Assembly (NCBI RefSeq): GCF_020531945.1
Contig: NZ_JAJATZ010000008.1
Coordinates: 1-64,000, forward strand
Length of the DNA: 64,000 nucleotides
Direction of reading: 5' to 3'
Origin: Loktanella gaetbuli
GTDB taxonomy: Bacteria > Pseudomonadota > Alphaproteobacteria > Rhodobacterales > Rhodobacteraceae
Of the stretch, positions 8,374 to 17,986 are shown piece after piece. Below the pieces are notes generated by a model that was not told the origin of the DNA, searched no databases, and saw nothing but the letters and a program-made list of their open reading frames with translations. Both the position numbers and the translations under genes were made by a program. Position 1 is the first letter of the stretch, and each line of letters opens with the position of its first letter.

Positions 8374-9666
8374 ATGAAAAAAACACTTAGAACAACTGCA
8401 GTATCCGTTGCTGCCCTGCTGTCGACCGCGTCGGTTGCATGGGCACAGGATTGCGCTGATCCGATCAAGGTCGGCGTGCTGCATTCGCTGTCGGGTTCGA
8501 TGGCGATTTCGGAAACGACGCTCAAGGACGTGATGCTGATGCTGGTCGAAGGCCAGAACGCCAAGGGCGGCCTGCTGGGTTGCGAACTGGAGGCCGTCGT
8601 GGTCGATCCGGCATCCGACTGGCCGCTGTTCGCCGAAAAGGCCCGCGAACTGCTGACCGTGAACGAGGTCGACGTGATCTTTGGCAACTGGACGTCGGTG
8701 TCGCGCAAATCCGTGCTGCCGGTGATCGAAGAGTTGAACGGCCTCTTGTTCTACCCGGTTCAGTACGAGGGCGAGGAATCCTCGAAAAACGTCTTTTACA
8801 CCGGGGCCGCGCCAAACCAGCAGGCAATCCCTGCCGTCGATTATTTCCTCGAAGAGCTGGGCGTGGAAAAGTTCGCGCTGCTGGGCACCGACTATGTCTA
8901 TCCGCGCACGACCAACAACATCCTTCAAGCCTATCTGATGGACAAGGGGATCGCCGAAGAGGACATCTTTGTGAACTACACCCCCTTTGGCCAGTCCGAC
9001 TGGGCAACCATCGTGGGTGACGTCGTGGCCCTGGGCGAGGACGGCAAACAGGTCGGCGTGATTTCCACGATCAACGGTGACGCCAACATCGGTTTCTACA
9101 AGGAACTGGCCGCCGCCGATGTCAGCGCCGATGACATCCCCGTCGTCGCCTTTTCCGTGGGCGAGGAAGAACTGTCCGGCCTGGACACCTCGAACCTGGT
9201 CGGTCACCTGGCGGCCTGGAACTACTTCATGTCCGCCGAAACGCCGGAAAACGCCGAATTCATCGCCGCCTGGCATGACTTCATTGGCGACGAGGCCCGC
9301 GTGACCAACGACCCGATGGAGGCGCATTACATCGGTTTCAACATGTGGGTGCAAGCGGTCGAACAGGCCGGCACCACGGATGTGGACGCCGTGTCAGAGG
9401 CGATGATCGGCCAGACCTTTCCGAACCTGACCGGCACGATGGCCGAAATGCTGCCGAACCACCACCTGACGAAGCCCGTGCTGATCGGTGAAATCCGCGC
9501 AGACGGCCAGTTCGACATCATCAGCCAGACCGAACCGGTTCCCGGCGACGCCTGGACCGATTTTCTGCCTGAAAGCGCGGTCCTGATCTCTGATTGGAAA
9601 GAGCTGGGGTGCGGCATGTACAATACCGAAACCGAAACCTGCGTTCAGTTGACTTCGAACTACTGA
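8374..9666 (+). CDS. urtA: Urea ABC transporter, substrate-binding protein
   Basis: This is the periplasmic urea receptor of the UrtABCDE importer. The 430 residues start with a signal peptide (KKTLRTTAVSVAALL...AWA, cleavage about residue 25). The mature protein opens with DPIKVGVLHSLSGSMAISE, then NWTSVSRKSVLPV and FYPVQYEGEE, blocks typical of UrtA/AmiC-type receptors. It heads a five-gene operon in canonical order. In this family expression is usually nitrogen-controlled, but no clear NtrC or sigma-54 site was seen here. Confidence in urea over short amides rests on the complete urt gene order. Confidence 0.95.
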   Translation: MKKTLRTTAVSVAALLSTASVAWAQDCADPIKVGVLHSLSGSMAISETTLKDVMLMLVEGQNAKGGLLGCELEAVVVDPASDWPLFAEKARELLTVNEVDVIFGNWTSVSRKSVLPVIEELNGLLFYPVQYEGEESSKNVFYTGAAPNQQAIPAVDYFLEELGVEKFALLGTDYVYPRTTNNILQAYLMDKGIAEEDIFVNYTPFGQSDWATIVGDVVALGEDGKQVGVISTINGDANIGFYKELAAADVSADDIPVVAFSVGEEELSGLDTSNLVGHLAAWNYFMSAETPENAEFIAAWHDFIGDEARVTNDPMEAHYIGFNMWVQAVEQAGTTDVDAVSEAMIGQTFPNLTGTMAEMLPNHHLTKPVLIGEIRADGQFDIISQTEPVPGDAWTDFLPESAVLISDWKELGCGMYNTETETCVQLTSNY

Positions 9667-9672
9667 ACCATT

Positions 9673-9704
9673 TGCCGGGGCGCGCAACCACCTGCGCCCC
9701 GGCA
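9673..9704 (+). other. Intercistronic hairpin after urtA
   Basis: A perfect 11-bp stem (9673-9683 with 9694-9704) with a 10-base loop starts 6 bases after the urtA stop and ends 31 bases before urtB. There is no T tract. It probably stabilises or separates the urtA message rather than ending transcription. Confidence 0.75.
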
Positions 9705-9735
9705 CCTCCTCCCCATGCCCCAGGAAAAACCAGCC

Positions 9736-11670
9736 ATGCTTCGCACATTGGCGTGCCTCTTGATCATCTGTGCCGTGGCCAATGGTGCCGCGGCCCAGAC
9801 GCTGCAACCCATCCTGCAGACCCATGCCGCAGAGGTCGCCGACCCATCCCGCGGCAGTGTCTCGGTTGTGCTCGATGATCTTGTGGCCTCCGGTCTGCCG
9901 CAGGTGCCGACCTTTCTGGAACGCTGGTCGGACAAGGGCGTCTGGCAGAACACGGCTGACGGGCAGTTCTACTATGGCCGCACCGACGGCGATGACCTGG
10001 CCCTGACGGATATCGACACAGGCACACAGACCACCGTGGACCGCGCCGGATACACCGAATTGCGCCCCAACGGCGGTGTGCGCCGTGTCATCGGCACGGC
10101 CCTGGTGCAATTCCAGCTCAGCGATCCGGACCTGGGCCGCCGTCAAAGCGCCATCGATTCCATCGCACGCCGCCCCGACGCCGACCAACTTGCCCCGCTG
10201 CTGGCTTCGATCGACGGCGAACCCGACACGGCACTCCGGGCGCGCAAGATCCAGCTTGCCAACTTTCTCTCGGCCAGTTTTGCAGGTGACCCCGGCGACC
10301 GCATTGCCGCGATCGACAGCCTGTCGCGCGATACCTCGATCGAGGCGCGCGCCGTGCTGAACCAGATACTGACTACCCGTGACGTGGTGGCCACCGATGC
10401 GCCGGATGGAAATATCGCCCGGATCCTGACGGTCGGCACCGATATCACGGCGGACCAGGCCTACGACCGGCTGGTCGCCGCAGACCTGGCCCCCGCGGCG
10501 ATCCCCTCTGCCGCCGTGCGCGATGCGCTGGCCGCCAATATCACAGATGGCCGCGTGGGCGGCATTCCCACCGCACAACTGAACACCGAGGCCACCCGCG
10601 CGCAGGCCTATGCGGCGCTGGCCGACCGCGGCCTCGTCCCGCCCCGCCTGACCGAAGAGGGACGCGCCGCCGCCATCGCGGCCCATGTCTTTGCCGAAGT
10701 TTACACCGAAGATGACCCCGCCATCACCGATGCGGCGCGCGCCGCGCTTTCGTCGGTGGAAACCCGTGTGGCCGCCGCCGGTTTCGCGGATCTGACGCTC
10801 GACGCCATGTCGCTGGCGTCGATCTACTTCCTCGCCGCCATCGGCCTTGCCATTACCTTCGGTGTTATGGGCGTGATCAACATGGCCCACGGCGAATTCA
10901 TCATGATGGGGGCCTATACCGGCTACGTCGTGCAGCAATTCGTGCCGGATTACACGGTGTCGCTCATCCTGGCCCTGCCGCTGGCATTTGCCGTGACCTT
11001 TGCCGCTGGGGTCGCGATGGAACGGCTTGTCATCCGCCACCTGTATCACCGCCCGCTGGAAACACTGCTGGCGACATTCGGCATCTCCATCGCATTGCAG
11101 CAACTGGCCAAGAACATCTTTGGCACGCAGGCGCGTCCGCTGACCTCCCCCGGCTGGCTGGACGGTGCCTGGGTGATGTCAGACGTGATCCAGATCAGCT
11201 ACATCCGTATCGCGATCTTCGTGCTGGCCCTGCTGTTTCTCGGCCTGATCCTCTACATCCTCAAACGCACCCGCCTTGGGCTCGAGGTCCGGGCCGTCAC
11301 TCAGAACCCAGGCATGGCGGCTTCCATGGGGATCGACCCCGACCGCATCAACATGCTGACCTTCGGCCTTGGCTCCGGCATCGCGGGTATCGCGGGGGTG
11401 GCGATCGGCCTTTATGCGCAGGTCACATCCGAAATGGGCGCAAACTACATCGTGCAGTCGTTCATGACCGTGGTCGTGGGCGGGGTCGGCAACGTATGGG
11501 GCACGCTCGCAGGTGCCTCACTCATCGGCAGCCTGCAAAAAGGGATCGAGTTCCTGAACCCCTCGAACACGCTCGCCGCGCAAACCTACATGGTGCTGTT
11601 CATCATTCTGTTTATCCAGTTCAGACCCAAGGGCATCGTCGCCCAAAAGGGTCGGGCGGCGGCAGACTGA
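9736..11670 (+). CDS. urtB: Urea ABC transporter, permease UrtB (long form)
   Basis: This is the first inner-membrane permease of the urea importer. ATG 9736 is chosen over the in-frame ATG 9715 because CAGGAAAAA lies at ribosome-site distance and the product then opens directly with a signal-like helix (MLRTLACLLIICAVANGAAA). The 644 residues comprise an extracytoplasmic Ala/Asp-rich N-terminal region of about 340 residues, then the LivH-like membrane domain beginning near SLASIYFLAAIGLAITFG and ending in IQFRPKGIV. The long N-terminal region is known in proteobacterial UrtB proteins; its role is unclear. Confidence 0.94.
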   Translation: MLRTLACLLIICAVANGAAAQTLQPILQTHAAEVADPSRGSVSVVLDDLVASGLPQVPTFLERWSDKGVWQNTADGQFYYGRTDGDDLALTDIDTGTQTTVDRAGYTELRPNGGVRRVIGTALVQFQLSDPDLGRRQSAIDSIARRPDADQLAPLLASIDGEPDTALRARKIQLANFLSASFAGDPGDRIAAIDSLSRDTSIEARAVLNQILTTRDVVATDAPDGNIARILTVGTDITADQAYDRLVAADLAPAAIPSAAVRDALAANITDGRVGGIPTAQLNTEATRAQAYAALADRGLVPPRLTEEGRAAAIAAHVFAEVYTEDDPAITDAARAALSSVETRVAAAGFADLTLDAMSLASIYFLAAIGLAITFGVMGVINMAHGEFIMMGAYTGYVVQQFVPDYTVSLILALPLAFAVTFAAGVAMERLVIRHLYHRPLETLLATFGISIALQQLAKNIFGTQARPLTSPGWLDGAWVMSDVIQISYIRIAIFVLALLFLGLILYILKRTRLGLEVRAVTQNPGMAASMGIDPDRINMLTFGLGSGIAGIAGVAIGLYAQVTSEMGANYIVQSFMTVVVGGVGNVWGTLAGASLIGSLQKGIEFLNPSNTLAAQTYMVLFIILFIQFRPKGIVAQKGRAAAD

Positions 11671-11729
11671 TGCGCCGTCATCCGCAACACCCGTCCCCCC
11701 TTCTTCTGGTGGAAAATATCCCGGGGGGT

Positions 11730-11774
11730 GCGGGGGGCTGGCCCCCCGCCCAGGCGCCGCGCCCCGCGCGGCGC
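11730..11774 (+). repeat. Double GC-rich extragenic hairpin between urtB and urtC
   Basis: Two hairpins stand in tandem. GCGGGGGGC/GCCCCCCGC (11730-11749, 2-base loop) is followed by GCGCCGCG/CGCGGCGC (11754-11774, 5-base loop). The 5' context AAATATCCCGGGG (from 11714) resembles a palindromic element common between genes in Rhodobacterales. That resemblance is from memory. It fills most of the 127-base gap inside the urt operon. Confidence 0.65.
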
Positions 11775-11797
11775 AAAACGATCAAAGGCACCATCGC

Positions 11798-12964
11798 ATG
11801 ACCCAGGGCTTCATCATCCACAACCGTTCCGTGATGTGGTTCATCGGGCTTCTCGGATTGTTCACCCTCCTCGTGACCCTGGGGTCAGAGGCGATGGGTA
11901 CGGGCGTCATCTCGACCTCGTTGGTCAAGACATTGGGCAAGACGCTGTGCCTGTGCCTGATCGCCATCGCGATGGATGTGGTCTGGGGCTATTGCGGCAT
12001 CCTCAGCCTGGGACATTTCGCATTCTTCGGCATCGGCGGCTATGCCATAGGCATGTGGCTGATGTATGCCCGCACCGAAACCATCGTGACCGAAAGCCTC
12101 GCACGTCAGGTCATCCCCCCTACCCCGGCAGAGGTTACGGACGCCATCGGCGCGCAGATTTTCGGTGTGGTCGGCAGCTCTGATTTTCCGGTGATCTGGT
12201 CCTTTGCCGACAGTCTGATCCTGCAATTGCTGATGGTCGTGCTGGTGCCCGGACTGCTGGCACTGGTGTTCGGCTGGCTGGCATTCCGCAGCCGGGTCAC
12301 GGGCGTCTATCTGTCGATCCTGACGCAGGCGATGACGCTGGCGCTGTCGCTTTATCTGTTCCAGAACGATTCCGGTCTGCGCGGCAACAACGGCCTGTCG
12401 GGCCTGCAGAACATTCCGGGGTTCGAGTCCACGTCACAGGCCACGATCAGCCTCGTCTTTTTCTGGGGCTCGGCGCTGGCGCTTGGTCTGGGTTATATGC
12501 TGTTTGCCTTTGTCGTCGGGGGCAAAATGGGCAGCATCGTGCAGGGGATCCGCGATAACGAGGCCCGTGTTCGGTTCCTGGGCTACCGGGTCGAGGGCTA
12601 CAAACTATTCGTCTTTACACTGACCGCCGTTGTGTCCGGTATCGCGGGCGCGCTGTATTATCCGCAGGCAGGCATCATCAACCCGGCAGAAATCGCACCC
12701 ATCGCATCGATCTATCTGGCGGTCTGGGTCGCCATCGGCGGGCGCGGGCGGCTTTATGGCGCAGTCATCGGGGCAGCGCTGGTGTCGCTGTTGTCCAGCT
12801 GGTTCACGGGCGGCGGTGCGCCGGACGTGAACCTGGGGTTCTACACGGTGCAATGGACCGACTGGTGGCTGGTGCTCTTGGGCGTGTCGTTTGTCTGTGT
12901 CACGCTCTTTGCACCCAAGGGCATCGGCGGGCTGTTCGACTATCTGATAAGGAAACCGCGATGA
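11798..12964 (+). CDS. urtC: Urea ABC transporter, permease UrtC
   Basis: This is the second inner-membrane permease (LivM type) of the urea importer, 388 residues with about ten hydrophobic segments. The block MDVVWGYCGILSLGHFAFFGIGGYA is the conserved LivM/UrtC entry (in two parts: VWGYCGILSLGHFAFFG and IGGYAIGMWL), and the IRDNEARVRFLGY loop is the ATPase-docking region. ATG 11798 is preceded by AAAGG at a slightly long spacing. It is separated from urtB by a GC-rich double hairpin and overlaps urtD by 4 bases (ATGA). Confidence 0.95.
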   Translation: MTQGFIIHNRSVMWFIGLLGLFTLLVTLGSEAMGTGVISTSLVKTLGKTLCLCLIAIAMDVVWGYCGILSLGHFAFFGIGGYAIGMWLMYARTETIVTESLARQVIPPTPAEVTDAIGAQIFGVVGSSDFPVIWSFADSLILQLLMVVLVPGLLALVFGWLAFRSRVTGVYLSILTQAMTLALSLYLFQNDSGLRGNNGLSGLQNIPGFESTSQATISLVFFWGSALALGLGYMLFAFVVGGKMGSIVQGIRDNEARVRFLGYRVEGYKLFVFTLTAVVSGIAGALYYPQAGIINPAEIAPIASIYLAVWVAIGGRGRLYGAVIGAALVSLLSSWFTGGGAPDVNLGFYTVQWTDWWLVLLGVSFVCVTLFAPKGIGGLFDYLIRKPR

Positions 12965-13710
12965 TCAGCCTGCTCGAAGTCTCTGGCGTCAGCAAAACAT
13001 TCGACGGGTTCCGCGCGATCAACAACCTGTCGATCCAGATCAACGAACCCGAACTGCGCGCCATCATCGGCCCCAATGGTGCGGGCAAGACGACGTTCAT
13101 GGATATCGTCACCGGCAAGACGCGGCCCGACACCGGTCAGGTCCTTTGGGGTGAGCGCAACGAAAGCCTGACCGGCCTGTCAGAGGCCGAAATCGCCAAT
13201 CGTGGGATCGGGCGCAAGTTCCAGAAACCGACGGTTTTTGAAAACCAGACCGTGCGCCAGAACCTCGCCATGGCGCTGAAAAATCCACGCGGCCCGCTGG
13301 CCGCATTGTTTTTCAAGGAACCGCAGACCGATGCAGACCGGATCAACGAAATCGCTGGCGAAATCGGGCTGGCCGATCAACTGCCCCGGCCCGCCGGCGA
13401 ATTGAGCCACGGGCAAAAACAATGGCTGGAGATCGGAATGCTGCTGGCGCAGGACCCGCGTCTGTTGCTGGTCGATGAACCTGCCGCCGGCATGACCGCC
13501 GAAGAACGCGAAAAAACCACCGACATTCTGAAACGCGCGGCACGGACCCGTGCGGTCGTGGTGGTGGAACACGACATGGAATTTGTGCGCCGCCTGAATT
13601 GCAAGGTCACGGTGCTGCACGAAGGGCATGTGCTAGCCGAAGGGTCGCTGGATCACGTGACCGCCGATCCCACCGTGATTGATGTCTATCTGGGGCGCTC
13701 CGATGCTTGA
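12961..13710 (+). CDS. urtD: Urea ABC transporter, ATP-binding protein UrtD
   Basis: This is the LivG-type ATPase of the urea importer, 249 residues on the cytoplasmic face. The Walker A GPNGAGKTT, a signature written LSHGQKQWLE (H replaces the second G of LSGGQ, as is usual in UrtD), Walker B LLLVDEPAAGM and the VEHDM switch are visible. ATG 12961 overlaps the urtC stop as ATGA, which fixes the start. A longer in-frame reading from 12853 lies inside urtC and is rejected. It overlaps urtE by 8 bases. Confidence 0.95.
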   Translation: MISLLEVSGVSKTFDGFRAINNLSIQINEPELRAIIGPNGAGKTTFMDIVTGKTRPDTGQVLWGERNESLTGLSEAEIANRGIGRKFQKPTVFENQTVRQNLAMALKNPRGPLAALFFKEPQTDADRINEIAGEIGLADQLPRPAGELSHGQKQWLEIGMLLAQDPRLLLVDEPAAGMTAEEREKTTDILKRAARTRAVVVVEHDMEFVRRLNCKVTVLHEGHVLAEGSLDHVTADPTVIDVYLGRSDA

Positions 13711-14401
13711 TGTTGCCGACCTGTCACTGAAATACGGGCAAAGCCAGATCCTGTATGACATCTCGCTGACAGCCCCCGCAGGTCAGGTCACGACCGTGAT
13801 GGGCACCAATGGCGTGGGCAAGACCAGCCTGCTGCGCGCCCTGTCCGGGCGGCATCCCTACAGTGCGGGCACGATCCGGCTGGACGGCGATCCGCTGGTG
13901 CATCCCAGTGCGGCACAGGCCGCACGCGCAGGTATCGCCTATGTCCCGCAAGGGCGCGAAGTGTTTTCGATGCTGAGCGTGGCGGAAAATCTGGAAACCG
14001 GGTTTGCCTGTCTGCCGCGCAGCGATCATCACGTGCCTGACTGGATCTATGACCTGTTCCCGGTTCTGCGCGACATGCGGCACCGTCGCGGCGGCGACCT
14101 GTCGGGGGGACAGCAACAGCAGCTGGCGATCGCGCGGGCGTTGATCACCAAACCCCGTGTCCTGCTGCTGGACGAACCGACCGAAGGCATCCAGCCCAAC
14201 GTCATCCAGCAGATCGGCCGGGCCATCGTGCAGTTGCGCGATCGTGGCGACCTGGCAATCATCCTGGTGGAACAAAACGTCGATTTTGCGTGGTCGGTCG
14301 CGGACAGCTTTGTGATGATCAAACGCGGGGCCGTGTTCCGCAAGCTGTCAAAGTCAGACAGCACCCGCACTGATATCGTCGACTGTCTGTCCCTGTCGTA
14401 A
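13703..14401 (+). CDS. urtE: Urea ABC transporter, ATP-binding protein UrtE
   Basis: This is the LivF-type ATPase of the urea importer, 232 residues. Walker A GTNGVGKTS, signature LSGGQQQQLAIARAL, Walker B LLLDEPTEGIQPNVI and the VEQNVDFA switch are present. TEGIQP is characteristic of UrtE. ATG 13703 lies inside the end of urtD, an 8-base overlap. It is the last gene of the operon and converges with the autotransporter gene. No ureABC or urea carboxylase genes follow within the window. Confidence 0.95.
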   Translation: MLDVADLSLKYGQSQILYDISLTAPAGQVTTVMGTNGVGKTSLLRALSGRHPYSAGTIRLDGDPLVHPSAAQAARAGIAYVPQGREVFSMLSVAENLETGFACLPRSDHHVPDWIYDLFPVLRDMRHRRGGDLSGGQQQQLAIARALITKPRVLLLDEPTEGIQPNVIQQIGRAIVQLRDRGDLAIILVEQNVDFAWSVADSFVMIKRGAVFRKLSKSDSTRTDIVDCLSLS

Positions 14402-14423
14402 CGCTCACTGATCCTCGGGCATG

Positions 14424-14454
14424 AAAAAGGCGGCACCTGATACCAGATGCCGCC
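14424..14454 (-). terminator. Rho-independent terminator of the autotransporter gene
   Basis: A GGCGGCACCTG/CAGATGCCGCC stem (14429-14439 with 14444-14454, one mismatch) has an ATAC loop. On the minus strand it is followed by five T (14424-14428). It lies between the convergent urtE and autotransporter genes and may also slow plus-strand transcription from urtE. Confidence 0.85.
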
Positions 14455-14472
14455 CAATCCCGTTGTATGCGA

Positions 14473-17400
14473 TCAGAACCGGATCGTCAGACCGACACCG
14501 GCCCGCAGGGCATTGACGTCGTCACCCACGCTACCGCCAAGATTCACGAAACCTTCGACGGCGTCCTCGATCTCGTAGGTCATGTTCATGTCAAGCGACA
14601 GCAGATCGTCGGCACCGGATTTCACCGCTGTGTCGAACGCGCCCTCGACACCCGTGATCGTGCCGATCGCATTCGTGTCCTCGCCGGAAATCATGGTGTC
14701 GTAGACCATCGTCACGCTGGGGCGCAGGGTCGTGCCCAGCGCATCATAGACGGCCCCGTAGCGCAGACCGATACCGGCATAGACCGCGTCAGAGTCCAGT
14801 TCCGCCACGTTGAGGTTCTGCAAACCCGCACCGGTTTCGCTATAGCCGTCGACAGTCGCCTGATAGCCGCGCAGACGCACCAGCGGTGCAAGACGCGCGC
14901 CGCTGGTCAGGCCCATTTGCGGTGCCACATCATATGAGGCCTCGACCAGCCCGGACACCGTTTTCACATCCGTTGTGGCCGTCGCGACTGCGGCACCAAC
15001 GCGGCGCGACAGATCGAACTCAGACGCCGAATAGCCCAGCGCACCCGACAGGCGCAGCGCACCCTGCGCATAGGACCCCGACAGACCAAAGTGCAGATCA
15101 TCGGAGTCGGCCGCACCCTCTGCGGTGTCCACATTCGTCTGGCTATACCCCAGCCCCAGGTTCAACTGATAGGACGCGGCATCACCGAAGCTGTTGTAGA
15201 AACTGACACCCGCCGCGATACCGGTCGACTGCACGTCATAGCCAGACAGCCCGCCGGCATCCTCGACATCGGATTTCTCGGCAAAGGTCGAAAAGAACGT
15301 GCTCATGTCGATATCGGTCAGACCGGAGATGCCGGTGGGTTCGGATTTCGTGCTGATGAATTCCGACGTGGCAACGTTCCGGGTCGATGCCGTGCCTTCC
15401 ACGGCACCGGAACCGACCGTTGGCAGATTAGCCATGGCATCCGAGAATTTCAGACCGGAAAACCCAGCCGATGCACCAGAGGCCGGGCCGTTGGTCTTGT
15501 CGGACGCGCCGGGGGCCGCAGGCGCGGGGCCGGCACCGCCGCCCGGCGCTGCCTCTGCGACCGTTGCCGTCAGAACGACACTGCTGCCGTCGTAGACATC
15601 CTTGAAATCGACATCGACCAGATTGTCGGTCACGGTGCCAAAGGTGCCGTCGACCCCCTCGTCCGCGACAAGGACCGTCCACGCCAGATCGTCGCCGTTA
15701 TAGTCGCCAGCCGCTGCCGTCACAGCCAGGGTCGCCGCGTTGCTGATGCGCGCGGCATCGCCTACATCGATCAGGTCGCTGGTGCCATCCGCACGCAGGT
15801 TCACCGCAAAGGTGCTGCCAGCCTCGAACGTCACATTGCTGCTAGACGTCAGGGTACCGATCCCGGTGCCTGATCCGGGCGAGACGACCGTGCCGCTGCG
15901 GGCGATCAGACTGCCAAAGCCGCCAGCGCCTGTCAGGCGTCCACCGATCAGGTCGATGGCCATTCTGTTGGCAAGCGTCTTGTCCAACTGCACGGTGCCT
16001 TCGCGAACGGTCAGATTATCGATTAATTTGCTACTTCCGGTCAGTGTCGCCGTGCCGCTGCCAATCTTTTCAAAAGCGTCAAAACCAAAGAACTGCTCCG
16101 ACGTCCCTTCTTCGGGTGTGATCATCACCATGTCGTTCATGGCAAACGGTTCCGGTGGGACGGTCTGCAGGTTGATTTCCTTACTGAAATCTTCGCCCAC
16201 CGGTTTCGGCGAAACCAGCAGGCCCTCGTAGTCGCCACCGATCTTGCCGATGTCAAAGCTCAGATCGCCGTCACCACCCAAGGCCAATACATCGTCCGTG
16301 CGCGGACCCGAGACATAGACATTGCCGGTGATGTCATAACCGGACTGAAGTTCGACACGGTTCGCCGGCAGCGTCAAATCTCTTCGGTCGTCAATGATGG
16401 CAATGGCAGCGCCTGCTTCGATGTCACTTCCGACGACCCGTCCTGCCACTGTGATATCGGATGCATTCTGAAGGGATACGATGGCGGCAATGCCTTGGCT
16501 CGCGTCGACCGAACCGCTTTGCGTGATGCGGATCGTGTTGGTGCCGTCGGCCGTCGGCAATTCGGCGACTTTTGCCTCAGAGCCGGAATTGGAAAAAGCG
16601 GGAATATTCTTGCCGACCAGAATGCCATACGGCCCGGAATATGTTGGCGCTCTGCTGGCAGGCCGCGCAACGATATCCCCGGAAATCTCGATATCATGGG
16701 ACGCGCCATTACTGCGAATACCGGTGGCAGCCGTGATGTTGCTGCCTTCGACGACAGTGATCGTGACGGTTTCAGCACCGTAATTGTCCCGGCTTGATCC
16801 CTGACCGGGCCTGTTCAAGATACCATATTTCATCGTCCCCTCGGGCACGGCGATTTCGACGTCTTCCGGCTCCGCTGAACGGGCAACCGTCGGCACCTGG
16901 TCCCCGCCTTGGTATCCAATCCCGCCGGTGCCAACCGTGATGTCCACGGACCCACCGGTCGTATAGGTCTGAATGCCGTACTTGCTTGCAGCCAATTGAC
17001 CTGATCCGGTTTCGATGGCGATGCGGCCACCACGGCTTGTTTCGAGGTTGTAGCTACGATTGTCGACGTTGATGGCATAATCGCCACCGATCACGTTGCC
17101 GCTACCCGTCGTGATGCTGACGTCCCCCGTGCGTGTGATCGCGACGGGTTTCTCGATAGACAAATCCAGCGTGTTGGGTTGGAGTATCTCGACGTCGGCC
17201 CTCCGTGTCACCGCAATCGCAGATGCTCCGGGAGAGTTCGACCGGATTTCGCCATCGCCTGTCACAATCCGTATATCGCCGGCCACTGCCGCTGCGCTGA
17301 TCGCGCTGTTGAAGAGTTCGCTGCCAAGGATCGCGCCGTCGACATTGATATCAATAACCGGATCCGAACCCGGAGTATCGGTCACTGCGGTGGCATTTAT

Positions 17401-17715
17401 CGTGCCGTTCAGATTCGATCCCGGCAAGGCGTCGATCTTGACCGTCGATCCCGTCACCCTGATGGCAGTTCCGTTCCCCGGGAAATTGGCACTCGGTTCG
17501 ACGATGACGTTTACATCTGCCCCTGACTTATCAAGGACCAACGGCTCTCCAAGGTCACCCGCACATGTGTAGGTGCCCGTTGCCGCGTCGAAATCGCAGC
17601 CGGCTACCTGCGCCTCGGCCTGTCGCCCGTAGGACACCAGCCCCATTGCCACAACCGACACGGACAGCAGCAGCTGTCCTCGGGTCATTGACGTTCGCGT
17701 CTTGAATTCTGACAT
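14473..17715 (-). CDS. Autotransporter (type V secretion) outer-membrane protein
   Basis: This is a secreted surface protein of 1080 residues. ATG 17715 is preferred over the in-frame GTG 17736 because AGAAGGATTTCAT supplies the ribosome site. An extended signal peptide ends near AEA (residue 35). The passenger (about 36-770) is rich in Gly, Thr, Asp and Val with the repeat rhythm of a beta-helix, and carries an autotransporter-associated block (LTGAGGFGSLIARSGTVVSPG). A Pro/Ala/Gly-rich linker follows (near PAPAAPGASDKTNGPAS). The last roughly 270 residues are an amphipathic beta-barrel ending in a C-terminal Phe (GVGLTIRF). Its function could be adhesion or surface coating; nothing identifies an enzyme in the passenger. 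Confidence 0.9.
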   Translation of the reverse strand: MSEFKTRTSMTRGQLLLSVSVVAMGLVSYGRQAEAQVAGCDFDAATGTYTCAGDLGEPLVLDKSGADVNVIVEPSANFPGNGTAIRVTGSTVKIDALPGSNLNGTINATAVTDTPGSDPVIDINVDGAILGSELFNSAISAAAVAGDIRIVTGDGEIRSNSPGASAIAVTRRADVEILQPNTLDLSIEKPVAITRTGDVSITTGSGNVIGGDYAINVDNRSYNLETSRGGRIAIETGSGQLAASKYGIQTYTTGGSVDITVGTGGIGYQGGDQVPTVARSAEPEDVEIAVPEGTMKYGILNRPGQGSSRDNYGAETVTITVVEGSNITAATGIRSNGASHDIEISGDIVARPASRAPTYSGPYGILVGKNIPAFSNSGSEAKVAELPTADGTNTIRITQSGSVDASQGIAAIVSLQNASDITVAGRVVGSDIEAGAAIAIIDDRRDLTLPANRVELQSGYDITGNVYVSGPRTDDVLALGGDGDLSFDIGKIGGDYEGLLVSPKPVGEDFSKEINLQTVPPEPFAMNDMVMITPEEGTSEQFFGFDAFEKIGSGTATLTGSSKLIDNLTVREGTVQLDKTLANRMAIDLIGGRLTGAGGFGSLIARSGTVVSPGSGTGIGTLTSSSNVTFEAGSTFAVNLRADGTSDLIDVGDAARISNAATLAVTAAAGDYNGDDLAWTVLVADEGVDGTFGTVTDNLVDVDFKDVYDGSSVVLTATVAEAAPGGGAGPAPAAPGASDKTNGPASGASAGFSGLKFSDAMANLPTVGSGAVEGTASTRNVATSEFISTKSEPTGISGLTDIDMSTFFSTFAEKSDVEDAGGLSGYDVQSTGIAAGVSFYNSFGDAASYQLNLGLGYSQTNVDTAEGAADSDDLHFGLSGSYAQGALRLSGALGYSASEFDLSRRVGAAVATATTDVKTVSGLVEASYDVAPQMGLTSGARLAPLVRLRGYQATVDGYSETGAGLQNLNVAELDSDAVYAGIGLRYGAVYDALGTTLRPSVTMVYDTMISGEDTNAIGTITGVEGAFDTAVKSGADDLLSLDMNMTYEIEDAVEGFVNLGGSVGDDVNALRAGVGLTIRF

Positions 17716-17986
17716 ATGAAATCCTTCTGAAAACACGTCTGAGAGGCCACGCCAGCTGGTTTTTCGAACCGCAGTGCGGCTGGCCCCCGATCAATACAGT
17801 GTGACGCTAGCCGCCAGTGCGGACGAAATGGGATGTATCTGTCGGTTTACAGAGGAAATTTTTTCCACGTTGCCCAAGTGACACGTTCAGCGCATCCTCA
17901 GGCTGTGCAAGCGATGTGGTCCGTTAATCGGGTTACGAGCGGCCAAACGCGCGCTAGGCTGCAGGCGAAAAGGATAAAACCAGTTT

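Noticed and set aside
9394..11103. 569-codon open frame on the minus strand opposite urtA-urtB
   Set aside because: Antisense shadow of two well-recognised genes, composition typical of complement frames, no family motif.
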